Source: Alphaproteobacteria bacterium
GTDB taxonomy: Bacteria; Pseudomonadota; Alphaproteobacteria; Caulobacterales; Caulobacteraceae
NCBI GenBank assembly: GCA_018821435.1
Contig: JAHJME010000037.1
Coordinates: 62,001-126,000, forward strand
Direction of reading: 5' to 3'
Length of the DNA: 64,000 nucleotides
The position numbers and the translations under genes are program-made. Positions 43,821 to 51,620 of this stretch are shown one piece after another. The notes beneath the pieces were generated by a model, which was not told the origin of the DNA, ran no database searches, and saw nothing but the letters and a program-made list of their open reading frames with translations. Position 1 is the stretch's first letter, and every line of letters starts with the position of its first letter.

Positions 43821-46415
43821 GTGGAGACCATATCCAGACGGATTCGCGCTGGGCGGTTCGCAGCAGGGAAGAGGGAGGGCCGGGGCGTGATCGTCTTCGA
43901 CGAGGCCCACGCCATGGCCAATGCCGCCGGCGGCGGGAAGGGCGCGCGCGGCGCCAAGAAGGCTTCGCAGCAGGGCATGGCGGGACTGGCCCTGCAGAAC
44001 CGTCTGCCGAACGCCCGCATCCTCTACGTCTCGGCGACGGGGGCGACCACGCCGGAGAACCTCGCCTACGCCGCGCGGCTCGGCCTGTGGGGCGGCCCCG
44101 AGGCGCCCTTCCTCAACCGCGAGGCGTTCATGAGCGCGGTTGAAACGGGCGGCGTCGCGGTGATGGAGCTGATCGCCCGGGAGCTGAAGGCCATGGGCCT
44201 ATACATCGCCCGCTCGCTGTCGTTCGACGGGGTCGAGTACCACGCGCTCCGCCACGCCTTGACGGAAGACGACGTGGGCATCTGGGACGCGTGGGCGGAC
44301 GCCTACCAGCTGATCCACCGCAACCTCCGTGCGGCGCTCGACGCTGTGGGGGTCACCGAGGAGGGCAAGCCGAAGTCGGGCCAGGCGGCCTCCGCGGTAA
44401 TGTCCGCCTTCGAAGGCGCGAAGCTGCGCTTCTTCGGACACCTGTTGTCGGGCCTGAAGGCGCCCTCGCTCGTGGCCTCGATCCGGGAGGACCTGGCCGC
44501 CGGCCGCTCGGCCGTCGTGCAGGTGGTCTCGACGAACGAGGCGGTGATGGAGCGCCGCCTGGCCGAGATCCCGCCCGAGGAGTGGAACAACCTCGCCGTC
44601 GACCTGACGCCGAAGGACCAGGTGCTCGACTATCTGATGGGCGCCTTCCCGGTGATGGCCATGGCCGGGGTCGAGGACGAGGACGGCAATGTCACCCTGG
44701 TCCCGGTCACCGACGCGGACGGCCGTCCCGTGGTGAGCCAGGCGGCGCTTCGGCTGCGCGACGCGCTGGTGACGGAGCTCGCCTGCCTGCCGGCGGTCCC
44801 GTGCGTGCTGGACGCGGTGCTGGCGGCGCTTGGGACGGAGCAGGTAGCCGAGATCACCGGCCGCTCGCGCCGCGTGATCACCCGCGACGGCCGCCGCGTG
44901 GTGGAGCGCAGGAGCGCGTCCGCCGCCAAGGCCGAGACCGACGCCTTCATGGCGGGGAAGAAGCGGGTGCTGGTGTTTTCCGACGCCGGCGGCACGGGCC
45001 GGAGCTACCACGCCGATCTCGCCGCCCAGAACCAGCAGCGTCGGGTCCACTACCTGGTCGAGCCCGGCTGGCGGGCGGATGCCGCGATCCAGGGTCTCGG
45101 GCGGTCGCATCGCACCAACCAGGCTTGCGCGCCGCTGTTCCGGCCGGTGGTGACGGACATCCATGGCGAGAAGCGGTTCACCTCGACGATCGCGCGCCGG
45201 CTCGACAGCCTGGGCGCCCTGACCCGCGGCGAGCGCCGCACGGCCGGCAACGGCCTGTTCCGCGCCGAGGACAATCTGGAGAGCCCGTGGGCGCACCGTG
45301 CGCTCCAAGCCTTCTACGTCGAGCTGCACTTCGGAAACGTCGCCGCGATGGATCGCGAAACCTTCGAGGGCAGGACCGGTCTACGGCTGCTCGACGGCGA
45401 GGGGAACCTGAAGGCGTCGGACGAGATGCCGCCGATGAACACCTTCCTCAACCGCCTGCTGGCGCTGCGGATCGCCGACCAGAACGCGCTCTTCGCCGCC
45501 TTCGACCAGCTCCTGTCGTCGATCCTGGAGCGGGCGGCGCAGTCCGGCGCGCTGGATCGCGGCATGGAGGACATCGTCGCCGATGACGTGGCGATCACCG
45601 GCGAGGAGGTGGTGCGCACCGACGCGGTCACCGGCGCCGAGACCCGCCTGCTGCGCTTCCAGGTCCGCACCCGGCGCGAACTCGCCAGCGCCGACGGCGC
45701 GCTTGCAGGTCTCGATCCGGAGGGGGTGGTCTACGCCGTCAACGCCAAGTCCGGCCGCGCCGCCCTGGTCGTGCAAGGCCTGACGACGACCAACGACGAC
45801 GACCGGCTCGTCCCGGCCATCCGCATGATCCGCCCGGAAAAGCGGACGATCGTCTCGCTTAAGGGCTTCGAGGAGTCGGCGTGGGAGGCGACCAACGAAG
45901 GTCGCTGGCGCTTGGCCTGGGACCAGGAGCTCGCCGAGGCCGACCCCTGGATCACCCGCGACCTGGTGCTGGTGTCCGGCCTTCTCTTGCCCATCTGGAC
46001 CCATCTCCCGGACAAGGGGACGTCGGTCCGGCGGCTGAAGGCGCCGGATGGCCGGCGTTGGCTGGGCCGGGTGCTGGACCCGGGACAGGTGCCGGCGCTG
46101 AAGGTGGCGCTTGGCCTGTCGGATGTCGCCAGCGCCTACGGGGATCCCGCTCAGGTCGCCAGGCTGGTCCTGGAGGAGGGGGCGGCGCTGGGCCTCTCCG
46201 GCGGCCTGTGGCTGCGCCGCGCCAAGGTCATGGACCGTCAGCGGCTGGAGGTGGTGGGCGCGGCCTCGCAGCGCTCGGCCTTCCAGGCGCTCGGCTGCTT
46301 CACCGAGATCATCGCCTACACCCCGCGGGTGTTCGTGCCGGTGGACAAGCCGGACGTCCTGGCGGCGGTGCTGGCGAAGTGGCCGCCGCAGTCGGTGCTG
46401 CCCAAGGCGGCCTGA
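43821..46415 (+). pseudogene. Strawberry-notch family helicase, N-terminally truncated
   Basis: An 864-codon open frame matching the C-terminal part of the strawberry-notch helicases of mobile elements, which normally carry an upstream methylase-like region and Walker A loop. It starts about 25 residues before the Walker B/DEAH motif GVIVFDEAHAMANAAGGG. Continuing helicase motifs are ILYVSATGATTPENLAYA (motif III-like), KKRVLVFSDAGGTGRSYHAD and IQGLGRSHRTNQA (motif VI). The ATP-binding Walker A half is missing, and the frame begins at a stop (43788) inside the preceding terminator. The first 20 residues look translated from a leader-like sequence. No good start codon or ribosome-binding site. 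Probably a remnant, unless expressed as a domain fragment. Confidence 0.8.
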
Positions 46416-46487
46416 CGGAGGGGGAGGAAGGGGCCTTCGGGTCGAGCCGGGCGGGGAATGGTCGTCGCCCGGTGCGGAGTCCCGGCT

Positions 46488-46859
46488 ATGCCCTATTCCT
46501 TTCCGCCGCCTTGCGGCGGCTCGTCGCCCTGGGGGCTGATCCAATCGGTCACATCCCTTGGACCGGACGCCGTCGTCGTCACGACGGCCTCGCATGGCGG
46601 CCTTCGGGTCTCCATGGCGGCGCTGGCGGGCCTGCCGGACGCCATCCAACGCACCGCCTACAGCGCGGACGGATGGTTCGAGGAGGACTGCGACTGGGCG
46701 CTGGCCTACCTGGCGCTCCGGCTCGATGCGCACGAGCCCGACGCGGCGCGCGCGGCCCAGGTCTACGCCGCCGCGGTGCGCACGGTGCGGCGCTTCCATC
46801 CGGAACACGCCGCCCTCCTGGGCGTCGAACCCCTCGCCGGGGGTTCGGCTGATGGCTGA
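46488..46859 (+). CDS. DUF7007-type mobile-element protein
   Basis: A 123-residue protein: MPYSFPPPCGGSSPWGLIQ at the start, then VVVTTASHGGLRVSMAALAG, AYSADGWFEEDCDWALAYLAL and RTVRRFHPEHAALLG. This pattern is familiar from genes next to radC and parB on alphaproteobacterial mobile elements; function unknown. CGGAGT lies about 10 nt before the ATG. It overlaps radC by 8 bp. A purine-rich leader (46422-46433) precedes it. Confidence 0.8.
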   Translation: MPYSFPPPCGGSSPWGLIQSVTSLGPDAVVVTTASHGGLRVSMAALAGLPDAIQRTAYSADGWFEEDCDWALAYLALRLDAHEPDAARAAQVYAAAVRTVRRFHPEHAALLGVEPLAGGSADG

Positions 46860-47556
46860 ACAACCGGACCTCTTCATCCCTGGAGTGGCGGAGGCGCCCT
46901 GGCCGTCACTCGATCCGTCGGTCGGCGCCTCCGGCATCGACCGGGTGGCGGCGCTCGACGAGGAGGGGGCGCTCGCCCAACTCCTGGCGCGCTGCGGCGC
47001 CTCGGAGGCTGACCCGATCGATCTGGCATGTGCGTTGCTGGATCGGTTCGGCGGCATCGGCCGCGTCATCGGGGCTCCGGCGGCGGATCTGGCTCGGGTC
47101 GTGGGCGCCGAGCTCGCCGTCGAACTGGGCGTGGTGCATGCCCTGCTGCTGCGCGTCCTGGACTTCCCGCTGCGCCATCGCGCGTTCCTCGGGTCGTGGG
47201 GCGCCGCCAAAACCTATCTGCGGGCGCGGCTCCGCGCGCTCCCGCGCGAAGCCTTCCACGTCCTCTTCCTCGACAGGAGGAACCAGCTGATCGCCGACGA
47301 GCGGATGGGAGAGGGCTCGATCAGCCATGCTCCGGTCTATCCGCGCGAGGTGGTGCGTCGCGCCCTCGAACTGTCGGCCTGCGGTGTCCTGCTCGCCCAC
47401 AATCACCCGTCCGGCGATCCGACGCCGTCGCCCGCGGACATCGAGATGACGCGCCAGGTTGTGGACGCCTGCCGGGCGCTGGACATCGCCGTCCACGATC
47501 ATCTCATCGTCGGCGGCGAGGAGGTGGCGAGCCTGAAAGCCCTGGGGCTGATGTAG
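46852..47556 (+). CDS. radC: RadC-family JAB-domain protein
   Basis: A 234-residue protein: helical N-terminal part, then the MPN/JAB domain with FHVLFLDRRNQLIADERMGEGSISH in overlapping parts, YPREVVRRAL, and the metal motif LLAHNHPSGDPTPSPADIEMT (H-x-H-x7-S-x2-D form), ending HDHLIVGGEEVASLKALGLM. RadC is widespread on mobile elements; its role in DNA repair is doubtful, and a part in element fitness is suspected. The start ATG overlaps the DUF7007 stop by 8 bp. Confidence 0.93.
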   Translation: MAEQPDLFIPGVAEAPWPSLDPSVGASGIDRVAALDEEGALAQLLARCGASEADPIDLACALLDRFGGIGRVIGAPAADLARVVGAELAVELGVVHALLLRVLDFPLRHRAFLGSWGAAKTYLRARLRALPREAFHVLFLDRRNQLIADERMGEGSISHAPVYPREVVRRALELSACGVLLAHNHPSGDPTPSPADIEMTRQVVDACRALDIAVHDHLIVGGEEVASLKALGLM

Positions 47557-47599
47557 GGGCGATCGGCGGCGGGAGGCGGGAGGAAGGGCGGGGTGGGGT

Positions 47600-47616
47600 G
47601 CGCTCGATCCGAGCGC
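47600..47616. promoter_or_regulatory. Palindrome upstream of the gcrA paralogue
   Basis: GCGCTCG-atc-CGAGCGC is a perfect 7-bp dyad with a 3-bp centre, 14 bp before the ATG and just before the GGAGG ribosome-binding site at 47621. It could be an operator or a short translation-control hairpin for gcrA. Confidence 0.45.
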
Positions 47617-47630
47617 GATCGGAGGCCCCC

Positions 47631-48140
47631 ATGTCATCGTCTTCCTCGTCCCAAGGCTCCGGCTGGTCCAACGACCGCATCGCCACCCTCACGAAGCTCT
47701 GGCTGGATGGCCTTTCGGCGTCGCAGATCGCCACGCGCGTCGGCGTGACCCGCAACGCCGTCATCGGCAAGGTCCATCGGCTTGGCCTCAGTGGGCGCAG
47801 CGCACCGTCCGCCCCACGCGCGATCGCGGCCACGTCAACGGGGCCTCGGCGGCCCCGACGGGTCGCATCCCCGCAGCCGGTCAAGGCTGTCCGCCAGGAT
47901 ACACCCGACGCACCCCTGACCCCGGAAGCCCCGGGGCTGGTCGACAGCCTGGTCCACCTCGGGCCGCACGCCTGCAAGTGGCCGATCGGCGACCCGAAGA
48001 TCTCCGGGTTCAGCTTCTGCGGTCGGCGCGCGGAGGGGCGCTACTGCCCTGAGCATGCCCGGCGGGGGGTTCGGCTGGGTCCGGCGTGGCGTGCGGACCG
48101 CGATCCGACCGTGAAGCGGGCCTTGGCCGGCCTCATCTGA
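47631..48140 (+). CDS. GcrA-family cell-cycle regulator (mobile-element paralogue)
   Basis: A 169-residue GcrA homologue. The N-terminal DNA-binding domain is intact: SNDRIATLTKLWLDGLSAS, then IATRVGVTRNAVIGKVHRLG. After a basic low-complexity linker (TSTGPRRPRRVASPQPVKA), the C-terminal sigma-70-contacting part has HACKWPIGDPKISGFSFCGR and RYCPEHARRG with the conserved cysteines. In Caulobacter GcrA activates CcrM-methylated (GANTC) promoters with housekeeping sigma. This copy lies among mobile-element genes, not in the usual chromosomal context, so it is probably an extra GcrA. Strong GGAGG before the ATG. Confidence 0.92.
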   Translation: MSSSSSSQGSGWSNDRIATLTKLWLDGLSASQIATRVGVTRNAVIGKVHRLGLSGRSAPSAPRAIAATSTGPRRPRRVASPQPVKAVRQDTPDAPLTPEAPGLVDSLVHLGPHACKWPIGDPKISGFSFCGRRAEGRYCPEHARRGVRLGPAWRADRDPTVKRALAGLI

Positions 48141-48223
48141 TCTCGGCGTCGGGCGGCCCGGGTCGCGGGGCCTTGGACCCGGCGTGGGGTCGCGCTGCGG
48201 CTCGAGTGACCTCGCCACCCGTC

Positions 48224-48328
48224 GGCGGCCCCCACAAGGGACGCTGCGCTCAAAGCCCTTGTGGGCGCCGCCGCCGGGCGGCGCGGGGCGGTCACGAGCC
48301 GACAGGCTCGCCCCCCAACCCACAAGGG
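48224..48328 (+). promoter_or_regulatory. mRNA leader with mutually exclusive hairpins before the DUF2493 gene
   Basis: Arms 48224-48240 and 48256-48272 pair over 17 bp with one mismatch (core CCCACAAGGG / CCCTTGTGGG). A second copy of CCCACAAGGG at 48319-48328 contains the AAGGG ribosome-binding site of the next gene. The same CCCTTGTGGG (48256-48265) can therefore pair either with the first copy or with the ribosome-binding site. This has the form of a switch controlling translation, or of a terminator for gcrA. Confidence 0.5.
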
Positions 48329-48336
48329 ACTTTCCC

Positions 48337-49269
48337 ATGCAGCTCTTCCGATCTCCCATCCCATCCGATCACCTGACGCCTTACGAGGCCCAGGCCCTGC
48401 TCCTCGAGGACACGCGCACCCATCCGCCCGAAGCGGCGCTCCACCAACTCGGCTGCGCCCTGATGACCGAGCTGCTCGACATTGTCGGCGAGACGGCCCT
48501 CGAGGATTTCCACGTGCTGATCGGGGAGGCCCTGATCGGCGCCTTCCACTCCGTCGCCCAGCGCATCGAACGCGACGCCGACAAGGCCCGTGACCAGCTC
48601 GGCGGGCTGGTGCGGGATTTCGATGGGTCGGAAGTGCTCGACACGGAGATCCAGGACGCCACCCGCAAGGCCCGTTCGGCCGATGTCGCCACCCTGGCCA
48701 TGGAAATCGTGCGCGACGCGGCGGCCGCCGCCTACACCACCACGACCGGCGAGGTGTGGAGCCCTTGGAAGGGATCTGTGCGAGCCTCGCGGAGCACAGC
48801 CGCCCAGATCGACGCCCGGGATGCGCTGCGAGCCGCCAGGGCTCGCAAGCACGCCACGAGCGACGCGGGCGCGACGGTGGTGGCTTTCCGGGCCGCGCCG
48901 CAGGCCGACACGGTCGAGGACGCCGGTCGCATCTTCGACGCCCTGAACTGGGCGCGGGCGCAATGGCCGGACATGGCGCTGGTGACCTCCGGCGCGAAGG
49001 GCGCCGAGAAACTGGCCATCAAGTGGGCCCAGCAGAAGGGCGTCACCCTGGTGCTCGCGAAGGCCGACTTCGACAAGCACGGGCGGGCGGCGCCATTCCG
49101 GGTCAACGACGAGATGCTGGCCCTGGAGCCCGTCTGTGTCCTGACCCTGACCAACTCCGTGAACCCCAAGCGCGCGGAAGGCCTGAAGCCCTTCGGCCCG
49201 GCGTTGAACCTGGCCCAGAAGGCGGGTGAGCGGGGTTTGCGTCATCAACCCTTGAAAGCGCGGGGCTGA
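48337..49269 (+). CDS. DUF2493-domain protein
   Basis: A 310-residue protein typical of plasmids and islands. The N-terminal half is helical (MQLFRSPIPSDHLTPYEAQA; ARSADVATLAMEIVRDAAAA). The C-terminal DUF2493 domain (about 195-300) has a Rossmann-like start DTVEDAGRIFDALNWARAQW, LVTSGAKGAEKLAIKWAQQKGV, then FRVNDEMLALEPVCVLTL. The SGGAxGAD-type loop suggests nucleotide or nucleotide-sugar binding (SLOG superfamily relation). Function unknown. The AAGGGAC ribosome-binding site lies in a repeat discussed with the leader hairpin. A good terminator follows. Confidence 0.85.
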   Translation: MQLFRSPIPSDHLTPYEAQALLLEDTRTHPPEAALHQLGCALMTELLDIVGETALEDFHVLIGEALIGAFHSVAQRIERDADKARDQLGGLVRDFDGSEVLDTEIQDATRKARSADVATLAMEIVRDAAAAAYTTTTGEVWSPWKGSVRASRSTAAQIDARDALRAARARKHATSDAGATVVAFRAAPQADTVEDAGRIFDALNWARAQWPDMALVTSGAKGAEKLAIKWAQQKGVTLVLAKADFDKHGRAAPFRVNDEMLALEPVCVLTLTNSVNPKRAEGLKPFGPALNLAQKAGERGLRHQPLKARG

Positions 49270-49276
49270 ATCCCTC

Positions 49277-49311
49277 GGTGCGGCGGCCGCAAGGTCGCCG
49301 CACCTTTTCTT
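49277..49311 (+). terminator. Rho-independent terminator after the DUF2493 gene
   Basis: A perfect 9-bp stem GGTGCGGCG (49277-49285) / CGCCGCACC (49296-49304) is followed by TTTTCTT. This is the clearest classical terminator in the window. The following bases to 49607 hold no convincing gene or other structure that I can see. Confidence 0.85.
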
Positions 49312-49607
49312 GCCGTGGAACCGCGAGGGGTTGGCCAGGCCTGCCTTCGCAGGGCCGCCTCGGTCTCTGGGTCTGTTTGGGTGGGCTCAAGCACGATCAG
49401 CCAGCGAACCTGGGGCGGGGCCGTCCACGCTCAAGGTGACCTCGCCTGAAGGCCAGGCGTCGGCGCAGGACCCTCCGCCCTTCCGCCGCTGCGCTCTGTG
49501 CAGGCCGGTTTCCAGAGCCGTCCGACCCTGAGCCTAGCCGTCTTCCTCGCCCTGGGTGGTCGCCTGATCGCGGGATGAGCCCGCCGATCGATCTCAGGAG
49601 ACCGAAG

Positions 49608-49823
49608 ATGGCGAACTTGGCGATGGCGCAGGCGGTTCTGGAGCACGCTTATCAGTTCTACGACGTGGAAAACTGGTACGTGGTCGCCGAATGCTGGGAC
49701 GCCTGGGCGGTCCTGGAGGAGCTAGACCTGCACGAAGCGAAGACGCAGGTTCCTTTCCATCTGGAGACCGCGGCGATCGCCCACTTCGCGCGGCTGATCG
49801 CAGAGCGTCGAACGGTCCACTGA
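49608..49823 (+). CDS. Small conserved-looking protein, 71 residues
   Basis: Begins MANLAMAQAVLEHAYQFYDV, with a tryptophan-rich middle (NWYVVAECWDAWAVLEELDL) and a helical end (IAHFARLIAERRTVH). The ATG has an AGGAG ribosome-binding site 8 nt upstream, which supports translation. No known domain. It ends the mobile-element-like block; the lasso-peptide locus starts about 230 bp later. Confidence 0.65.
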   Translation: MANLAMAQAVLEHAYQFYDVENWYVVAECWDAWAVLEELDLHEAKTQVPFHLETAAIAHFARLIAERRTVH

Positions 49824-50052
49824 CGATAACGGGCGGTCGTGACCCGACCGCCCCCCAATTCGACCTGTCGCAGATTCCGAGCGGCGCCCAGCCTGACCGC
49901 TGTGTCGCGCCTGAACCTGGCGTGCATTGTGATTATTGTTCGGCCCGCACGGGGCGTGGCTGCGGGAGGGGATATATCGCCCTTGTCAGCCGGCCGACGC
50001 ACCGGGACGTTCTGCCGTTTTGCGCCCGAGACGCGCCAAGCGGAGTACGTGC

Positions 50053-50685
50053 ATGGCCGATACCCTGGCAGAGCCTTTCCATGTCGCCTTCCTCCGCCTG
50101 CGCGAGCGGCTTCAGGACGGGGCCTTCCCGCCGGGCGCACGTATCACGGCGGTCGACGTGGCCGACGAACTGCGGTTGAGCACGACGCCGGTCCGCGAGG
50201 CGCTTTCGCGTTTGGCCGGGCAGGGCCTGCTCGAAGACAGGCGCGGCCAGGGCTACTTCGTCGCCCGGCTGAGCGCCGCGGATGTCGCCGACCTCTATCG
50301 CCTCAGTCTTGCGGCGTTGCTCATCGCCCAGGAGCCACACCGGACAACGCGCAGGCCGCCGGCGGGACCTGGTGATTCGGAGGCGCCGCTCGTCACGGTC
50401 GGCGCTGTGCGCGACGTTGAGATCCTGTTTCGCGACTGGGCTGTTGAGACCGGCAGTCGCGCACTCACGTCGAGCTTCCGAACGCTCCAGATCCAGCTCG
50501 GGCCGGTGCGCCGCCTCGAGCCCCTGGTCTTCGACGATCTGGATGAGGAGGCGGAGCGGCTGGACCGGGCCAGCGCCCGTAACGAGCGCCTTGCCCAGCT
50601 TCGCCAGTTTCACGGACGGCGGATCCGTTTGGCGGAGCGCCTTGCCGGGCTTTTGGACGCCTCCGCGGCGCCGCCGAAAAAATAG
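50053..50685 (+). CDS. GntR-family regulator of the lasso-peptide locus
   Basis: A 210-residue regulator. The winged HTH (about 10-75) reads RLRERLQDGAFPPGARI, then VADELRLSTTPVREALSRLAGQGLLEDRRGQGYFV in overlapping pieces. The C-terminal 130 residues are helical but shorter and more divergent than a full FCD ligand domain. It lies immediately upstream of the precursor gene in the same direction, an arrangement known from other proteobacterial lasso clusters, so it probably controls precursor expression. TGTCGC motifs occur before it and before the precursor gene. Confidence 0.88.
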   Translation: MADTLAEPFHVAFLRLRERLQDGAFPPGARITAVDVADELRLSTTPVREALSRLAGQGLLEDRRGQGYFVARLSAADVADLYRLSLAALLIAQEPHRTTRRPPAGPGDSEAPLVTVGAVRDVEILFRDWAVETGSRALTSSFRTLQIQLGPVRRLEPLVFDDLDEEAERLDRASARNERLAQLRQFHGRRIRLAERLAGLLDASAAPPKK

Positions 50686-50688
50686 AGC

Positions 50689-50750
50689 GAATATAGATTG
50701 AATATAGTGATCTGGAGTTGTGAAATATTCCTGTCGCAACTTTGGCGACA
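50689..50750 (+). promoter_or_regulatory. AT-rich promoter region with operator candidates before the lasso precursor
   Basis: This stretch is sharply more AT-rich than its surroundings. It has GAATATAG twice (50689-50696, 50700-50707; 11 bp apart, one helical turn). It also has the perfect dyad TGTCGC (50732-50737) / GCGACA (50745-50750) with a 7-bp centre. The precursor ATG is 27 bp further on. TGTCGC also appears at 49866 and 49903 before the gntR gene, suggesting the GntR protein as ligand; this is inference. Confidence 0.5.
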
Positions 50751-50776
50751 TAACACCAGCAAGTATGAGGTCATCC

Positions 50777-50902
50777 ATGTCCAAGCTCGTGACGCTCTTC
50801 ACCGGCCGCCTGGTCTGCCTTCGGGGCGCTCGCGCTCTGACCAACGCCATCGGCCAGGTCGGCAAGTCCGAGGACTTCCTCGACTACGAATACGAAGGCT
50901 GA
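50777..50902 (+). CDS. Lasso peptide precursor (A protein)
   Basis: A 41-residue ribosomal precursor. The leader would be residues 1-23, ending in RGARALTN, with the Thr at the penultimate position (-2) that maturation enzymes require. The predicted core is AIGQVGKSEDFLDYEYEG (residues 24-41). Ala1 would be joined to Glu9 to form a nine-residue macrolactam ring, leaving a nine-residue, very acidic and aromatic tail (DFLDYEYEG). Most cores start with Gly; Ala or Ser starts are known in some caulonodin-type peptides. If cleavage were elsewhere (Gly26), a 7- or 8-residue ring on Glu32 or Asp33 would be needed, but Thr would then not be at -2. The gene sits between gntR and the B gene. Confidence 0.9.
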   Translation: MSKLVTLFTGRLVCLRGARALTNAIGQVGKSEDFLDYEYEG

Positions 50903-50910
50903 GCCAGCGC

Positions 50911-50934
50911 CGGCGCCGGCTTTTGCCGGCGCCG
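50911..50934 (+). terminator. Hairpin between lasso precursor and processing genes
   Basis: A perfect 10-bp stem CGGCGCCGGC / GCCGGCGCCG with a TTTT loop lies 8 bp after the precursor stop and 17 bp before the B gene. Hairpins at this place in other proteobacterial lasso clusters are thought to stabilise the precursor mRNA or cause partial termination, so that precursor exceeds enzymes. Confidence 0.75.
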
Positions 50935-50951
50935 ATGTCTCGCGTCTCCTT

Positions 50952-51617
50952 ATGAACTCAACAACTCCGTTTCACGCCCTCGCCGACGGCGTGCACGCCG
51001 CGACCGTCGGCGGCGACGTCGTCTTTCTATCGCTGGCCGACGACCGATACTTTTGCTTACCCTCCGGTGGACGACGGCTGGTGCTGTCGGACCTGCGGGC
51101 GTCAATCGCCACGGAAGAGGCCGCGTTGTTGGAGGACCTGAGGCGCATGGCGCTCCTTCAGGCGACCGGAACCAGGGCGGCATCGCCGCAGCCCGACCCG
51201 CCCCTTCTGCCTGTGAAGGACCTCGATGACGGGCCGGAGGTGGGGTTCGGCGTCTCCGATGTCCCCATGGCCCTTCGGTGTCTCCGTGATGCGCTCCTGC
51301 GCTACCGCGGCCGAAGTCTGGCCCACCTCATCGTTCAGGCTCGCCGAACCCCGCGGCCCATAGGCCTCACACCCGCTCTGATCGCCGAGGTTCGGCGGTA
51401 TCGGCGCGTCGCGCGGTGGCTGCCCATCCCGCGCAAGTGCCTTCTGCAGTCGTTCCTGCTGCTCCTGCACTTGCGGCGCTGCGGCCACGATGCAGCTTGG
51501 GTGTTCGCCACCCGCACCTGGCCGTTCGAAGCTCACTGCTGGCTGCAGGTGGAAGATCTCGTCCTTGACGACCGCCACGAGCGCCTGGTCGCCTTTACGC
51601 CCCTGCTGGTGGTCTGA
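50952..51617 (+). CDS. Lasso peptide maturation protein B (leader-binding plus leader protease)
   Basis: A 221-residue fused B protein. Residues about 1-80 form the PqqD-like leader-recognition domain (VVFLSLADDRYFCLPSGGRRL). The C-terminal part is a transglutaminase-like cysteine protease: probable catalytic Cys in IPRKCLLQSFLLLLHLRR (about 162), His in PFEAHCWLQVEDLVLDD (about 198) and Asp within the last motif. It removes the leader after Thr-x. In many bacteria these two parts are separate B1 and B2 proteins; the fusion is the usual proteobacterial form. It follows the precursor and is 3 bp before the cyclase gene. Confidence 0.95.
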   Translation: MNSTTPFHALADGVHAATVGGDVVFLSLADDRYFCLPSGGRRLVLSDLRASIATEEAALLEDLRRMALLQATGTRAASPQPDPPLLPVKDLDDGPEVGFGVSDVPMALRCLRDALLRYRGRSLAHLIVQARRTPRPIGLTPALIAEVRRYRRVARWLPIPRKCLLQSFLLLLHLRRCGHDAAWVFATRTWPFEAHCWLQVEDLVLDDRHERLVAFTPLLVV

Positions 51618-51620
51618 GCG

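Noticed and set aside
49824..50052. A second lasso precursor gene near gntR.
   Set aside because: Short frames here have no Thr at -2 pattern, ring acid residue or leader similarity.
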